Source of the DNA: Acholoe squamosa
Taxonomy: Eukaryota > Annelida > Polychaeta > Phyllodocida > Polynoidae
Length of the DNA: 64,000 bases
Reading direction: 5' to 3'
Assembly (NCBI GenBank): GCA_949317995.1
Contig: OX439045.1
Coordinates: forward strand, 39,637,693-39,701,692
Shown: one piece after another, positions 37,463 through 49,879 of the stretch
Layout of the letters: every line of letters starts with the position of its first letter
How positions within the stretch are numbered: the first letter of the stretch is position 1
The notes under the pieces: generated by a model
The model's database searches: none
The model's input: only the letters and a program-made list of their open reading frames with translations
Told to the model about the DNA's origin: nothing
Made by a program: the position numbers and the translations under genes

Positions 37463-38401
37463 GGAATTTCCAATCTAGTTATCACGTCAAGAACAGATGG
37501 TATGAATCTGAATAATTCACAATGTTTCTGTCTGGGCGATGTGTGTGTTTGGGGCGGGGTGATGTTGATATTTAGCAGGTGCAAGTACATGCCAATATAC
37601 TAGTAACTATGGATGTTTCAAGATAATTGGTTTGTCTTAGTGTGACTAACCAAGAAGATACATACCTGTCTCATTTTACCTGACAACTATTTGCTCATCC
37701 CACTGTGGTCAGAGAGTGCAAAGAATTTAAGTGAACAAACTTGGGGCCAGCCCCCCACCCTCTCTCCTAAAAATACCACATTCTCAACCTACGTGGATTT
37801 GGCGCCATTGGTTGTCATGGCTACTTACTTGAACTCCCTCCCCTCCCCTGCTGCTGTCCCTCCCCTCCCCTCAATCCACCAGGGTAGACTGCCCATGTCC
37901 CGAAAACTCATGCTGGGTGCATGGTAAACATTTGGCTGGCCATTTCCAGTAAGCACACGATAACTCATCAATTCTACCACATTAACTACAGGTCTGAGGA
38001 AGTTGAACTTGTACAACCCCAAACCACACCCATTTCTTTGGTGAAAAGTATCTGTATGCAGATGTTATTTCAGCTTTAGTAACCAATCAACGAGAGTGGT
38101 CGAGTATAAGGCAGACTAACTTTCTCAGTTTGGGGCAGCCTCCCCTGGGGGTCTGATTGTATTCTGTTACCAACAGATGTGTCTTGGTGTGGGTGGTGAT
38201 GTAGATGAGGTCCTTACAGGTGTGTCACGTTACACAACAAGACTTCTACCTGTATATCTTTTATACCACCCACACTGTTTTATCTATTAACCTGCCCTAC
38301 ATTACTTTCTTTCTTTAATTGAGTCCCCTTAGATGTGGAGTCTAAGAAGAATATCCATTGGCAGGAAAAATGCTCTTGTTTGTATCTTAAAGTTATACTG
38401 T

Positions 38402-38404
<3 letters not shown>
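37463..38404. other. Gene-free stretch
   Basis: No supported gene. Confidence 0.4.

Positions 38405-38465
<61 letters not shown>
38405..38465 (+). repeat. (AG)n microsatellite
   Basis: About 30 uninterrupted AG units. Confidence 0.98.
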
Positions 38466-38466
<1 letters not shown>

Positions 38467-38468
<2 letters not shown>

Positions 38469-41400
38469 TACACCTACTGCTATGTATGCGTTATATTATC
38501 AGTCTAGGCTGATCACATTAATCAGCTTAGGGAACGCGAACTCATCCTTGGCTAAGGCTATGACAGTACAGTTAGGGCTGTGGGGGATGTGCTCCGTGGT
38601 ACTGCACTATAAAACAAGATATAAATACGGGGATTTTCTCTTTTCCTCAGGGTGTAACCTGATTTCCTATCTATCCTAGCTTGGCTCCATTTAGCTTATA
38701 GATGCAAGCTTAGATACGTCTTCTATCTACCTTTTCTCGCTGTGAAGCATAGCTCTATAGATGTGTCAATGCATTTTATAATGCATTTGTGTAATTCCCT
38801 GTCCTCGGAAGGTAATAGAGAGGATATGCCCTTGAGTCATGACTGAGCACTAACACCAGTCCATATTTCTGGACTCAATTCTCTTTTAGAAACTAATCAC
38901 CATATATTATTTTCTACTGAATGCTCACAAACGTTAGAAATTAACATAATTATTATTTCCCTTTATCTGTCCTTCCGGCCAAAATACTTTGGGTTACTAT
39001 CGTTATTACTTTTACATCTGGTCATCCATAAGTCACCCTCAGGGGCTATTTGCGAGTAGGGGGAGACATTTCTTTCCCAATATACCATTGAAGATTACAA
39101 TGTCTTTCAAAGCTTCACAGCCCCCCCACCCATACACGGCCATTATGGAGTCTTTGTGAGTGCAACATTTGTATCGATATGGGTGAAAGGTCCGTGACAG
39201 AAAGGGGAAATGTCCTCTTAGTTTAGTCAAATTAGCCTGAGAAAGGTTCTGCATGGTGGCCTGTACAATGATAGTGTCAGGAGCCACATGTATAGGGTGT
39301 AGTGTAGAGGGGTGGGGAGGCATGAGGGGGTTACCACAAAATGAGGGCCATTGTTTAAGGGTAAGGCCCAAGTCTGGGTCAGGTGTGGTTAGGTCGGTGA
39401 CACACAAAGGCTATATCTTCATACCTGAGATCCTTTTTACTGATCCTTATAGCTCAGAAGGATCGGCTTAATGTATGATGAAATAGACGGGGTCTTATTT
39501 AATATAGGGTTAGATATAAGATTATAAATAGTAGTCTATCTCTATCCAGCTCTGGTGCACACTTGCTTTTGTAGGAATACACCAGCCAAGCCTGGATTTC
39601 ACAAGCAGGGCACACTACACATATACAAAATGAATGTTTGACCACTACCCACCTCACATCCACCATTCCACTCTTTCAGAAAATGAGAACTCACCTGTCT
39701 GTTAATGGTGTGTTTTGTAGAGGGGAATCCGGAAGGCCCGAGGGCCTGAGTGTGGATGGGTTTGGGAGTCAGATTCTGATTGTCAGCCAGGAGAAATGGT
39801 CCTTTCCCCTTGCACTACAAGGGCCACATGTATACTAAAATTACATTTATTTCATACAATAACCTACCATTTTCTTCCCAAAAGTAACTTACAAAATATA
39901 TGAAATTGCACCAATTTTACTTCAGTATTCTCTGATAACGAACAGCATTAATGGCACCTCCCCTTACTTCCTATAAATACCTTTCTTTTGTTAACTCCTA
40001 TCACGACTAGCTTGTCAAGATTTTGATCGCTGCAAAATATGCTACTCTTGGAGTGCATAGTGTAGCTACCCATTCATGTCTTTGTGAATTACTGCTGGTG
40101 GACTTGTTTGTTGGATTCCTGTGTTTCTAGCCGTCATGTTCACACCGTATAGCCAGGGAGGGGTCAGAGGGGTGGACTCCTGGGGCATTCATTCACCTCA
40201 ACCTACCCCAGGGTTCCAGACAGGCACGCAAACGTGCGAACCAAATTAGGGGGAAAGAATGCACATTCCTGCTGTTCATGCATGCGTGACAGCAGCTCCT
40301 GTAACCCCCTCCTCCTGCCCTACCCACTGTGGTTTAGCTGGTAAGAGGAGCTGATAGCCGGCTCCCTAGACCTTAGCCTTAGTCTCTTTTCACAGGTTGT
40401 CCCTCCTCTTTCTTATCATCTTAGCCCACTACCAGCACATTACCTGAGTAGCCCCATCCCTATACACTGCAAGCATACCAGGCTTACCTGGTAATTCTAT
40501 TGTTCTTGTAGAGAGCTTGCACCCTGTGATATATGAACAATGTCTGGTGGTTCCCCTTAACTACATATCCCTGGCAACTCACCACTGACGTTACTGAAAC
40601 CTCATGCCAGGTGCTATTATGCTTATTGAATGCAATGCCCCCCTCCCTTTAACTTTCAAAGCTTGTAAAGCACACAATAAATAGGAATATATCTTCGACA
40701 GACATGCATAAAATATATTGCCTTTTAGTGGGCTCTTGAGAATTCCATTTCGGTTTTCAAAAAAATGAAAGACAATGCTGTTTTTGGCTTGATCCAGGAA
40801 GTTCAGCTTTAAGAGTTGGCTCTCTTTCTTTAGGAGTTCTACAGGCAATGGTGCTATATGAAGGGCGGTGAAAGGTGACAAAAGGATATGTTAACGCAGT
40901 TTTTGTGTCCATTATTTGAAGGGACGGCTCTGGCAGCTGTCCCAGGAAAACTGTGCAAGGCCTGCAGGGGAGGGTAGTCTGCAGACTCAGTCGGTGAGCA
41001 CACAACACTGCCATGCCCCAGGTGTGCTGCATGTTCCGTGTACAAATGGTAGAAGTAGCCAGGGTTGTCCTCAACTTAAGGTCATACTACCCCGACAAGG
41101 CCACCACCACACCATTATTTCTGGGTCTCATCCAAAACACTTCTTTCTACGTGCCCACCACTGTCTAAGGATATACAGTTAGAGATCATCCATGCTATGC
41201 ATTATTATACTTAGCTAGCCCCATTCCTTGGTTCTATATTAGCAGGAGATAAGGGTGTTAATAATAAGAAAGTAAGAATACTGGCTTACCTTTTTGAGTG
41301 CTTGCGTTCCTCCCAGAAGCTAGCAGAATGGGGTTGTAGTCCCAGGACACTGGGGGTCTTAACACCTGGATGGGCAGTGCTCAACGCCCTGGAAAGTCTA

Positions 41401-44400
41401 TCTGTCTATGTGGTACTTTTTTACTTGTTCACACTGTCAGTGCCGACCTGTAGGTAAAGATATATCCCTTTGTGGCAAATTAGTCTCCAGGCGCGCGTCT
41501 GACAGCGAATGCAGAAAAAAAAGTGATGAGGCGGGGGTGGAGAGGGTAGTAGTAGTAGCTGTGGTGGCGTGCCCCTCCGTCTGTGACGGCTTCTGTAACT
41601 GCCACAGCCCCCACCAGACACACATTATATAGCTTCTCCAACAGGGGGCGGGGTTTACACCTGTCAATCAGTCTCATCCAGATAAACACGTGGTACCACC
41701 TTCATACCACACCTTAACGACATACCACAAGAGGTTTTGTAGATAATGGTTGTTCTTATTTTGCCATGTTATTCAGATAATTGAAATATTTCTGCAATGA
41801 GTATAGTCGCAGTACCAATTCTTATGATATCCGCCAGGGCTTAGAATGGGGGAGGCTAAAGATGGGCTAAATTATAATGGAATGATGTAATTATTCCTAC
41901 ACTGGGGAGGGGTCCCATATTAATTTCCTTGGTGTTACACTTTTCTTGTTTTACCATTTTCATAATGAGAGGCGACTTTGTGTGGGATATTTACAAGACC
42001 TTTGCCTAATACTCTTTTTAATTTCACTATTCGAATAATGCACATCATAACTGGGATTATTACGTGTTATTCAGAGGTCCCTTTATCACGGCCCTTTATA
42101 CATATCCTGTTGTTTCCATGATCAAATATACATAGAGATTCAACGGTTCATTATAATTACCTCTGACAATTAATGCCAACTTCTTATCTGATATCAAAAA
42201 GATGATGTCACTGCTATCAATAGTATAAGTATGAATCTTTACTTTCTCGAAGAAACATATCATGTTATCTATTAACCCCTATGGTGTATGGTATGGTACT
42301 GTACTATCACTGTAGTCAGAAACAAAGAAGTATCACCCCTGGTATCATAAAGGTACTACTCAGTCTACTGGAGTCCATATTGGGTCAGATCACAAATTGT
42401 AGCAGGTACTTTGGCAAGGCTCATAAGGCCTGTGGCCATTCAAAGAGATTAGGCACAGAGGCCTCCTTGGGGGTGAAGACACCTTGTACCAAATACTGCA
42501 TACTCCTATGAAGACGGTGATTATGTAAATGTACATTGCAGATAAATGCAATGTTGTTCATGAAAAAAACTTGGCATTGGTAAATTGAGAGGATCGAAAC
42601 GGGCTGGCGCACTGTGCCGACGGTGAGACATCTATAAGTGCTTTATGCTCTGCATGTTTGGGTGAAGGGAGATAGGGATCTTAATGGAAGGATTAAGGAA
42701 GGGTTAGGGTATGGGGGTGACTAAGTGAGTGTACAATTAAGGTTAGGGGAGGTGAACTGGGGTCTACAGAAATGGGGTTACACCTGACTCTGAGGTTATT
42801 GGCCACTAGCTGGTCTGGAGGTGGTTCCGGCGACACACACTGATAAGAACAGAAGTGGGTGTTAACCAGGGACAAGGTACCCATCATGGTATGTCTTATC
42901 AGTGGGTTTTACCTCAACCAGCGAAATTCAAAATGGCGGCTCCACTGTAGGCCTCCATACTAAGTCCTATATTTGTAGTATAGAAACGCCGGATCCAGCT
43001 GTATGTTTTTTCCTAGCCTATCCAGAGGTCAGAAGTAGCCTAAAGGCCATTCTGAGTTTGAGACTGGTGTGCCATGTGAAATGTCTGAGCTGCAGTTGTC
43101 AAGTTGGCCGACAGATTAATATTCCTTTACAAAAGATGTTCACAGCCAAGATATTTTAGTTAACACAAAGTCTGTTTGATATTTACAGAATGACAATTAC
43201 AGACTTTCCGAAGGTAGTGATCATTAAGGCTGCGGGGGGGGGGGGGCTGGTGGGATTGAGGGGCGGCAAATTTTTTCTATCCCTTAATGGGGGTGGGGGT
43301 TGTCAATATTTTTTCAACCCCTCGAAGGGGAGTCAAAATAATTTGACTTGTTTTCAGCGAAAGGTCCTGCGTGTTACTATAGGTTAAAATGACAATCTAG
43401 CAACCCCTCCCCCCTGTTGTAAAATAATGATCACTCCCTAACACACTGATAAAAAGCCCCTCCCTTTTTATTAACCTTACCCTCTGTTCTCATTTTCTTC
43501 TCCCTCATTGTAAATGGAATGAATTCAATTTCAGCGCTCTTTTATTTGGTGGGACCTTTTATCCATGCAGCGCATAAACAAGACAGGATCTCAATCAGAA
43601 CTGGCGTATATATATTTTTTTTTTCACAAAGCATATGACCAGCAGGTACTAGATGGTGGTGGATGGAGGGGGGGGGGGCTGCTTGGGTGATCGAGCGTGC
43701 CGTAGCTACCCCACAGCGTCAGCACAAGGTAGGTCTAAGGTGTGAACCGGCATCTGGGGCCTGTTGTCACAGAGGTGTCAGAGCTATTACATGCACTTCA
43801 AAGCATTTAATAACTTTCTTGCAAGGTACATCCTTTGCTGTATTAGATACTGCATGCAGGTAGCCGTGAAAACTACTGCAGACAAAAACAACATTACTGC
43901 AAACGATCATTGATATTTCCTCCAAGGTGCAGTGACAAAAGTGTTTTGTTTTCTGAGCTGTTGTGTTAGTTTCACTGTCACGCCACACCCCTTTGAACAA
44001 CTTCCTAAGAGAAATAGGGGACAAGTCTACACACAAAATTGGCCTTTTCATTAGTACACCCGTGTGTGCCAAGTCATAATTGAAATGTTTTGAAATATTG
44101 CATGGGCTTTGTAGACATAATGTTCAACCAAAAAGAATGTTGAATAAAGACAGGTTATTTCAACTAAAGTAAGATTCATTTGCAGGTTATCTTAACTAAA
44201 GTAAGATTTACAATGAACTGTTTGGTTGCAGTAAACGGATTTCGTAGTATCAAAGATTCCAAGAAGGCTCAGAAAATGATCCCATAAAAATAAGCAACTT
44301 AAATAGCATCGGAACAAGTTCTATCTTGTTAAATTCCAAATAAAATTTAGGCCGGGTATTTAGGCTTAGAAGGTTTGTGTAAAAGAAAATGGAAAACACC

Positions 44401-44440
44401 TCCTATAAGGTCGAGTGTATGAGAAGCCCCGACACAGCTC
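38467..44440. other. Gene-free stretch of about 6 kb
   Basis: No supported gene. Frames at 39039-39407 and 41421-41689 lack domains and look like by-products of base composition. Around 41480-41660 the sequence is CpG-bearing and GC-rich with GGGGGCGGGG at 41644, which might mark a regulatory region, but nothing confirms it. Poly-G tracts occur at 43235 and 43667. Confidence 0.4.
44141..44210 (+). repeat. Short tandem duplication
   Basis: Two copies of CAGGTTAT.T.AACTAAAGTAAGATT in tandem. Confidence 0.6.
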
Positions 44441-44444
44441 CTGG

Positions 44445-44790
44445 TTCCCATCTGATGTCCATCATGGCATCCTTTGGTTTGGCACCAGGTGGGCAGGGGC
44501 AGAGCATAGTCCTAACGCAAACTCTGACGCCCCTTACGATGTCCAACACTTGGCACCACAGGTAGGCGGGGGAGGGTGGGTATTGACGCCCCTTCTGATG
44601 TCCAACACTTTGTAGGCGGAAGGGGAGGGGGGGGGGTGCACTAACACAGGATCTGATGCGCCTTCTGATGTCCGACACTTCGCACCAGGTAGGCGGGGGG
44701 AGAGTGGACTCCTAACATAGTCCTTGATAGCCCTCTAATCTCCACCACTGTTACACCTTTGTTTCGGCACCAGGTAGTCAAACAAAATGA
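44445..44790 (+). repeat. Degenerate tandem array, about 70-80-bp unit
   Basis: About four to five diverged units share CTGATGTCC(A/G)ACACTT, GCACCAGGTAGGCGGGGG and GACGCCCCTT in the same order. Several short frames on both strands here are array by-products. Confidence 0.65.
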
Positions 44791-45199
44791 TATATAAAAG
44801 TCACTCCTCCCGTGCTTTGGCTTTTTATAGATACCGACTTTGAAAAGTAAGCTGGGATCATCATATTAAAGGTGAAACGTACCTCCGTGAGGAGGCTCAC
44901 AGAGGTAATCAAATATATTTTACCTTGTACAAAAAAATGTACATGTTAATCGAAATGCCGACATCAAGAACTAAGGATCTCCTTTAATTTTTTTTTTTTT
45001 GTAATAGAGCAGCGCTCATTCTTTATTCAAGATGCATATCTATAGCTATACAGGACTTCGCTACATTTTTTTGTGATTTTGATGTATGGACATCACAGGA
45101 CATTACAGGACAATACATAGTGCGTCAACATTGTAAGTACTACAATAGATGTGTTTTAAATGACTACCCAGCAAATTGTCATGACTCCTTGTCAACCTG

Positions 45200-45835
45200 T
45201 GTGAAGTGGCTCACACATGTCGCTAGATGGAACACGACGTCGTTATAGCACAAGATCACCAGGAATAGCAATGGTGGTGATCACATGGCCTCACCTCAGA
45301 TGGCGAGGATGGTGATCACTCAGACTCACCAGGGATGGCGACGCGGGTGATCACTCACCTCGCCAGATGAAACATGCACCTCATCATAGCGCATGTTCAC
45401 CAGTGATGACGAGGATCGTGATCACTCATCCTCACCAGGGATGGTGACATGAGTGATCACTCATCCTCACCAGGGATGGCAACATGAGTGATCACTCACT
45501 TCGCTAGATGAGACACACACCACGTTGTAACTCATGTTCACCATGGATGGCAAGGATCGTGATCACTCACACTCACGGGGGATGGTCACTCGGGTGGTCA
45601 CTCACCTCACTAGATGAAACACACACCATGCCATAGCGTACGTTCACCATGGTTGGCGAGGATCGTGATGACTCACACTCACCAGGGATGGCAAGGCGGT
45701 TGATCACTCACCTCGCTAGATGAAATGCGCACCATGCCATAGCGCAGGTTAACCATGGATGGCGAGAGTGGTGATCACTCAGACTCACCAGTGATGGCGA
45801 CGCTGGTGATCACTCACCTTGTTAGATGAAAAGCT
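45200..45835 (+). repeat. Tandem array, 106-bp unit (some units about 140 bp)
   Basis: The CGCTAGATGA landmark recurs at 45221, 45361, 45502, 45608, 45714 and 45820: three spacings of 106 bp and two of 140-141 bp. The longer units carry an extra GTGATCACTCA..CTCACCAGGGATGG sub-repeat. Each unit is dense in the TGATCA palindrome. Confidence 0.9.
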
Positions 45836-46189
45836 CATGATCATGGACATTGGTAATCATGCAGCCTCACATCTGCCAGATAAAAGTATGTTTTGCCAGA
45901 GAAGGTTTTGCCATATGTATCTTCCCTCTAACCACAGACAAGGTGTTCATGTAGATATTTCCCTATGTATTTTTCCTGTAACCAGAGAAAAGGTGTTTAT
46001 GGAAAGTTGCTTTCATTTTAGAGATACCTCTATCTAAATTCAATTGATATTTTCTCTATATAATCTTGTTTGATTCAACTCTGAAGTATTACATGGAAAT
46101 CAGTGTGAAAAAAGCACATTTGATACGTATGGGACTTATACTTCATGCCCACACTTCCTAGATAGGCTACATGTTGAACAGTGGTGTTG

Positions 46190-46975
46190 TCTCAACAACT
46201 TTGGCAATGGTGGTGATAAGTTGCCATTCTGAGTGAGAGTGAGTGACAGATGATGCAATCCTCAGAGAGCATTGACTTGGAGTGACACAAATTCACGCAT
46301 TGAGTGAGACCAATGTTGGCAATGGTGGTGATAAGTCGCCATTTTGTGTGAGAGTTGATGACAGTGGCACACACTCACACAGCGAGTGACATCCATGTCA
46401 GCGATGGTGGTGATAAGATGCCATTTTGAGAGAAGATTAACTAGGAGTGACACAAACTCATGCAGTGAGTGAGAGCCATGTAGCAATGCAGGTGAAAAGT
46501 CGCCATTCCGAGTGAGAGTTGACAGACAGTGGTACATATTGACGGAGTGAGTGAGATCCATGTTGGCGATGGTGGTAATAAGCTGCCATTCTGACTGAGA
46601 GTTGACTGGGAGTGGTGCATACTCACGCAGGGAGTGAGATCCATATTAGCGATGTTGGTGATAAGTCGCCATTCTGAGTGAGAACTGACTTTGAGTGGCA
46701 CATTATCACACAGTGAGTCAGATCCATGTTGGCGATGGTTGTGACAAGCTGCCATTCTGAGTGAGAGTTGACAGGCAATGGCACATACTCACGCAGTGAG
46801 GGAGATCCATGTTGGCGATGGTGGTGATAAGTCACCATGTTTGTGAGGGATGACAAGGGGTGGCACATACTCACACAGTGAGTGAGATCATGTTGGTGAC
46901 TGTTGTGATAAATCGCCGTGCCATGTGAGACTAACACACAGTGGCGAAAGATGACGCAGTGAGTTATCACTCAAA
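46190..46975 (-). repeat. Tandem array, 83-bp unit
   Basis: The (A/G)AGTCGCCATT landmark recurs near 46221, 46335, 46418, 46499, 46582, 46665, 46748, 46831 and 46911, mostly 83 bp apart. Units share GGCGATGGTGGTGATAAG with a relative of the 106-bp array. Because 83 is not a multiple of 3, overlapping minus-strand frames arise in all registers and are not genes. Confidence 0.9.
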
Positions 46976-47853
46976 AAGGAGTCACCATTGATGACCAACC
47001 ATGGCGACAGATAACGGCAATTTGCAATAATTATATGGTCTTCGCTACTCCATTCCCCTGTCTAGGAAGCATGCTATGAGTGAGACATTAGGGTTCTGTC
47101 AGTATATATGCATGACAATTACATTGAGTCCAAAATAGCCTCCCATTTCCTAAACTTCTTTTTTTTTTGTTCTCCAGATTACAAATAAACTGTTCTGATA
47201 AAAGAGAGTGTTTAAACTCCCCTATTCATTGCAACAGATCCAGATGGCACTTGTGGTACAAGTGCTGCCTATATATGTAAAACCTGGTTCTAAGCATTTC
47301 ATTGTTGATGATATCACCCTGTGGAATTTTTCGACATAGTCCAAGTATCAATTCATGCTCATCTAAAATTCCTGTATCGATTTTGGCAACAGTGTTCATC
47401 CATTGTATGATCGACTTCCAGAAGTAGGCTACTTGGGGTCATTTCACAAGGAAGTGATCAAGAGTCTCAGTTTTACCATCACAATACCATCACAATACAT
47501 TCTGGGCTTTCCTTTGCATGTATGTCAAACAAGTACTTGTTACAAGCTAGTATTTTATAGAGTACCTTGTATTGAAATGATTGTAACTTCGTTTCCCTGC
47601 TCACTTGGTATGGACACAAATATACATCACTCCAAGGAACCCTTGTAAATTGGACATCAGGAAAGGTTTTTGCCCATTTGATATCATTTCTTGGCATTTG
47701 TTGTGAGTGTCGGTACAGAACTATCCAATACAATTCCCTGCTTGAGGTTGAAAAAAGATTAACTATGTCTGGGGTATCATTAATGGCCCATATGCACTCA
47801 TCTGGCCGTTGAATCTCATCATTAGATATTGTAGCGATTATCCGATTCGCCCT

Positions 47854-48187
47854 TCCTGTAAACACAACACAACTCGGAACATACAATTCAACAGTTTATT
47901 AAACCCTGGCACCTGGCCACACCATCTAACTCCGGATCGGAGGTTCTGTCGTGTTATTTCTCTGCCGTGTGTCCGCCTTGCTTTCTACTGGGAAACCGTC
48001 TTCCCCGAAACTACACGCACACGCGCTTTTATAGCCGCCGCAGCTTCCGACGCTGGTATCACATACCCAGCGTCGGACGCTCCGTCCCTTGGCTCGGACT
48101 CCAGGCGCCCGGAGCTCCGCCGGCCCCATCTAGGATGGTTCCGACTCGGCTCCGTGCTCCCTCGGTCTTACCGCCACAATATGCTAA
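47854..48187 (-). mobile_element. Solo-LTR-like insertion in LINE ORF2
   Basis: A GC-rich 334-bp block interrupts ORF2. The inner 47857-48178 reads TGTGGCGG...GTTTACA on the minus strand (TG...CA ends), with a TATA-like CTATAAAAGC (48034-48025) and AATAAA (47900-47895) in LTR-like order. A 4-bp AGGG flanks it (48188-48191, 47850-47853), and joining there keeps the ORF2 frame (..GRWRANRII..). No gag or pol is seen, so a solo LTR is likely. The exact ends are uncertain. Confidence 0.6.
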
Positions 48188-49589
48188 CCCTCCATCTACC
48201 TGGTATACTTTGTCGGATTTGCAAAGCCTGAAGAAAGTTACATTGAACACCATAACTTTGAGAAATTTGAGTGTCTGACATAAAACTTCCATTATTTAGT
48301 ATATCTTCAACCCTAACAATACCAGCATCCTTCCAAGATTTCCAAAATATGGGAGTATTATTGATAGTAATAAACTTATTTTTCCACAACACTTCATTAT
48401 GGACCTCTGCTTCCCTTACCAGTGAGACATTTTGAAATTCATGCCAGTCCTTAAGAACCTGGTGATAGAAAGGGCTTTCTTCTTGTGGTATGTTAACATC
48501 TGATTTTGTGTGTATGAACAATTTCAAATCAGACACTTCATGGAGGAGTAGCCTAATAAACTCACTTGGGACCATGGTGTTATCCCAGTAAAGTCTTTTG
48601 ATCCAGTTTATGTTTGATACAATGATTTTTGTTCTAAAACTGCCCACTGCAAGTCCACCATGCTTAGTTTGTGCCTGCACACGCACCCTAGCAACCTTAT
48701 TCCTGTTAGAGCTCCAGAGAAATCTGTCGACAATTCTATTACTCTAGACGGTGTAGTGGTGACCGAGGCTGGGAACATTACACATGGTAGCATTAGACTG
48801 TTTGTTATGATAGTTTTACCTTTGAGTGAGATGTTACGGTGCCTCCAATCATTAATTATATTGGTAAGTTTCTGTATCTGAAGTTCAAAGTTCCATGCGT
48901 AATTTTGGGCTTCTGTCCTATTAGATGCCACAGAGATGCCTAGCACAGTCAATCTCTCACTCCATGCAAGATCCTCCAGTCCAATCTGACTATTGTCAAT
49001 ACCACCAAGTGCAAGATATTGTCTCTTATGTCTATTTACCTTTAGACCAGAGTACCTCCTAAATCTTCTCAAGCAGTCCAACAGGTGATGTAGAGCTGTT
49101 ACCGACTCAATAAAGCAAGTGGTGTCATCAGCATATTAACATCTTTACTTCTCTAGTACCAAGTCTTATATCTTTAATATCTACATTCATGCATACATTA
49201 TGAGTTAACAATTCTACAGCAATAACAAACAAAAACAGCAATAGACAGCATCCTTGTCTGGTACCGCATGCAAGTCTAAACCAGTTACTTGTGTACCCAT
49301 TATTTATAACACAGGCAACAGTTTCTTTATACAGTATTTTGACCCATGAGATGTATTTTTCTCCAAACCCAAACTTTTCAAATGCCTTAAAGATAAACTC
49401 CCATCTTATCCTATCAAATGCTTTTTCAAAATCAATTGCCATTAGAATACCCGGTTGGCTGAACTTTGTGATCTGAGCTTATAATACTAGGGAGGTGGGG
49501 TTTTTTCCTTTCTGCCAGGGCCTTGGTGTAGATCTTATAGTCTATATTCAATAGGCAGATTGGCCTCCAGTTTCCTAGCTGTAATCTAT

Positions 49590-49879
49590 GAGGTTGAAAA
49601 AAGTACCAATATTATACATTGGTACCGTGTAATCTACACCATTACATGAACTCATCATTCATCCCCATCTCATTTTATGTGTTATATTACATTGTGCAGA
49701 TATAACTATGAGTGGTCTCTATGTGACATGTAACATTGTGTGCCATTACACTGATTATTAAATAGATTGAATAAGTCACCTATAAAGAAGGCCCGAGCAT
49801 CATAACGGCTTTGCCGAGCTCGGAGACAGGTTATGTTTTTACATAATTTCTGTGAACCTTAAAAACACTTTAAAAAAAA
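49590..49879 (+). mobile_element. A-tailed 290-bp retroposed insertion in LINE ORF2
   Basis: Plus-strand sequence starting GAGGTTGAAAAAAG and ending in an A-run is flanked by a perfect 7-bp AATCTAT (49583-49589 and 49880-49886). Removing it and one AATCTAT restores ORF2 (..KKGKDRLQLGNWRPI..). The tail and the duplication indicate target-primed insertion of a SINE or a truncated LINE. I see no RNA polymerase III boxes. Confidence 0.75.

Noticed and set aside
39039..39407. 122-codon minus-strand frame
   Set aside because: No domain, no exon borders and an ordinary composition.
41421..41689. Several overlapping frames on both strands in a GC-rich patch
   Set aside because: No frame has a domain. 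Openness in several registers is expected from composition.
46192..46970. Overlapping minus-strand frames with repeated NMDLTHCVSMCH-like text
   Set aside because: Produced by the 83-bp tandem array, whose length is not a multiple of three.
47809..48292. Frames on both strands at 47.8-48.3 kb, rich in Arg/Pro/Ser
   Set aside because: They fall in the GC-rich LTR-like insertion and show no gag or pol motif.
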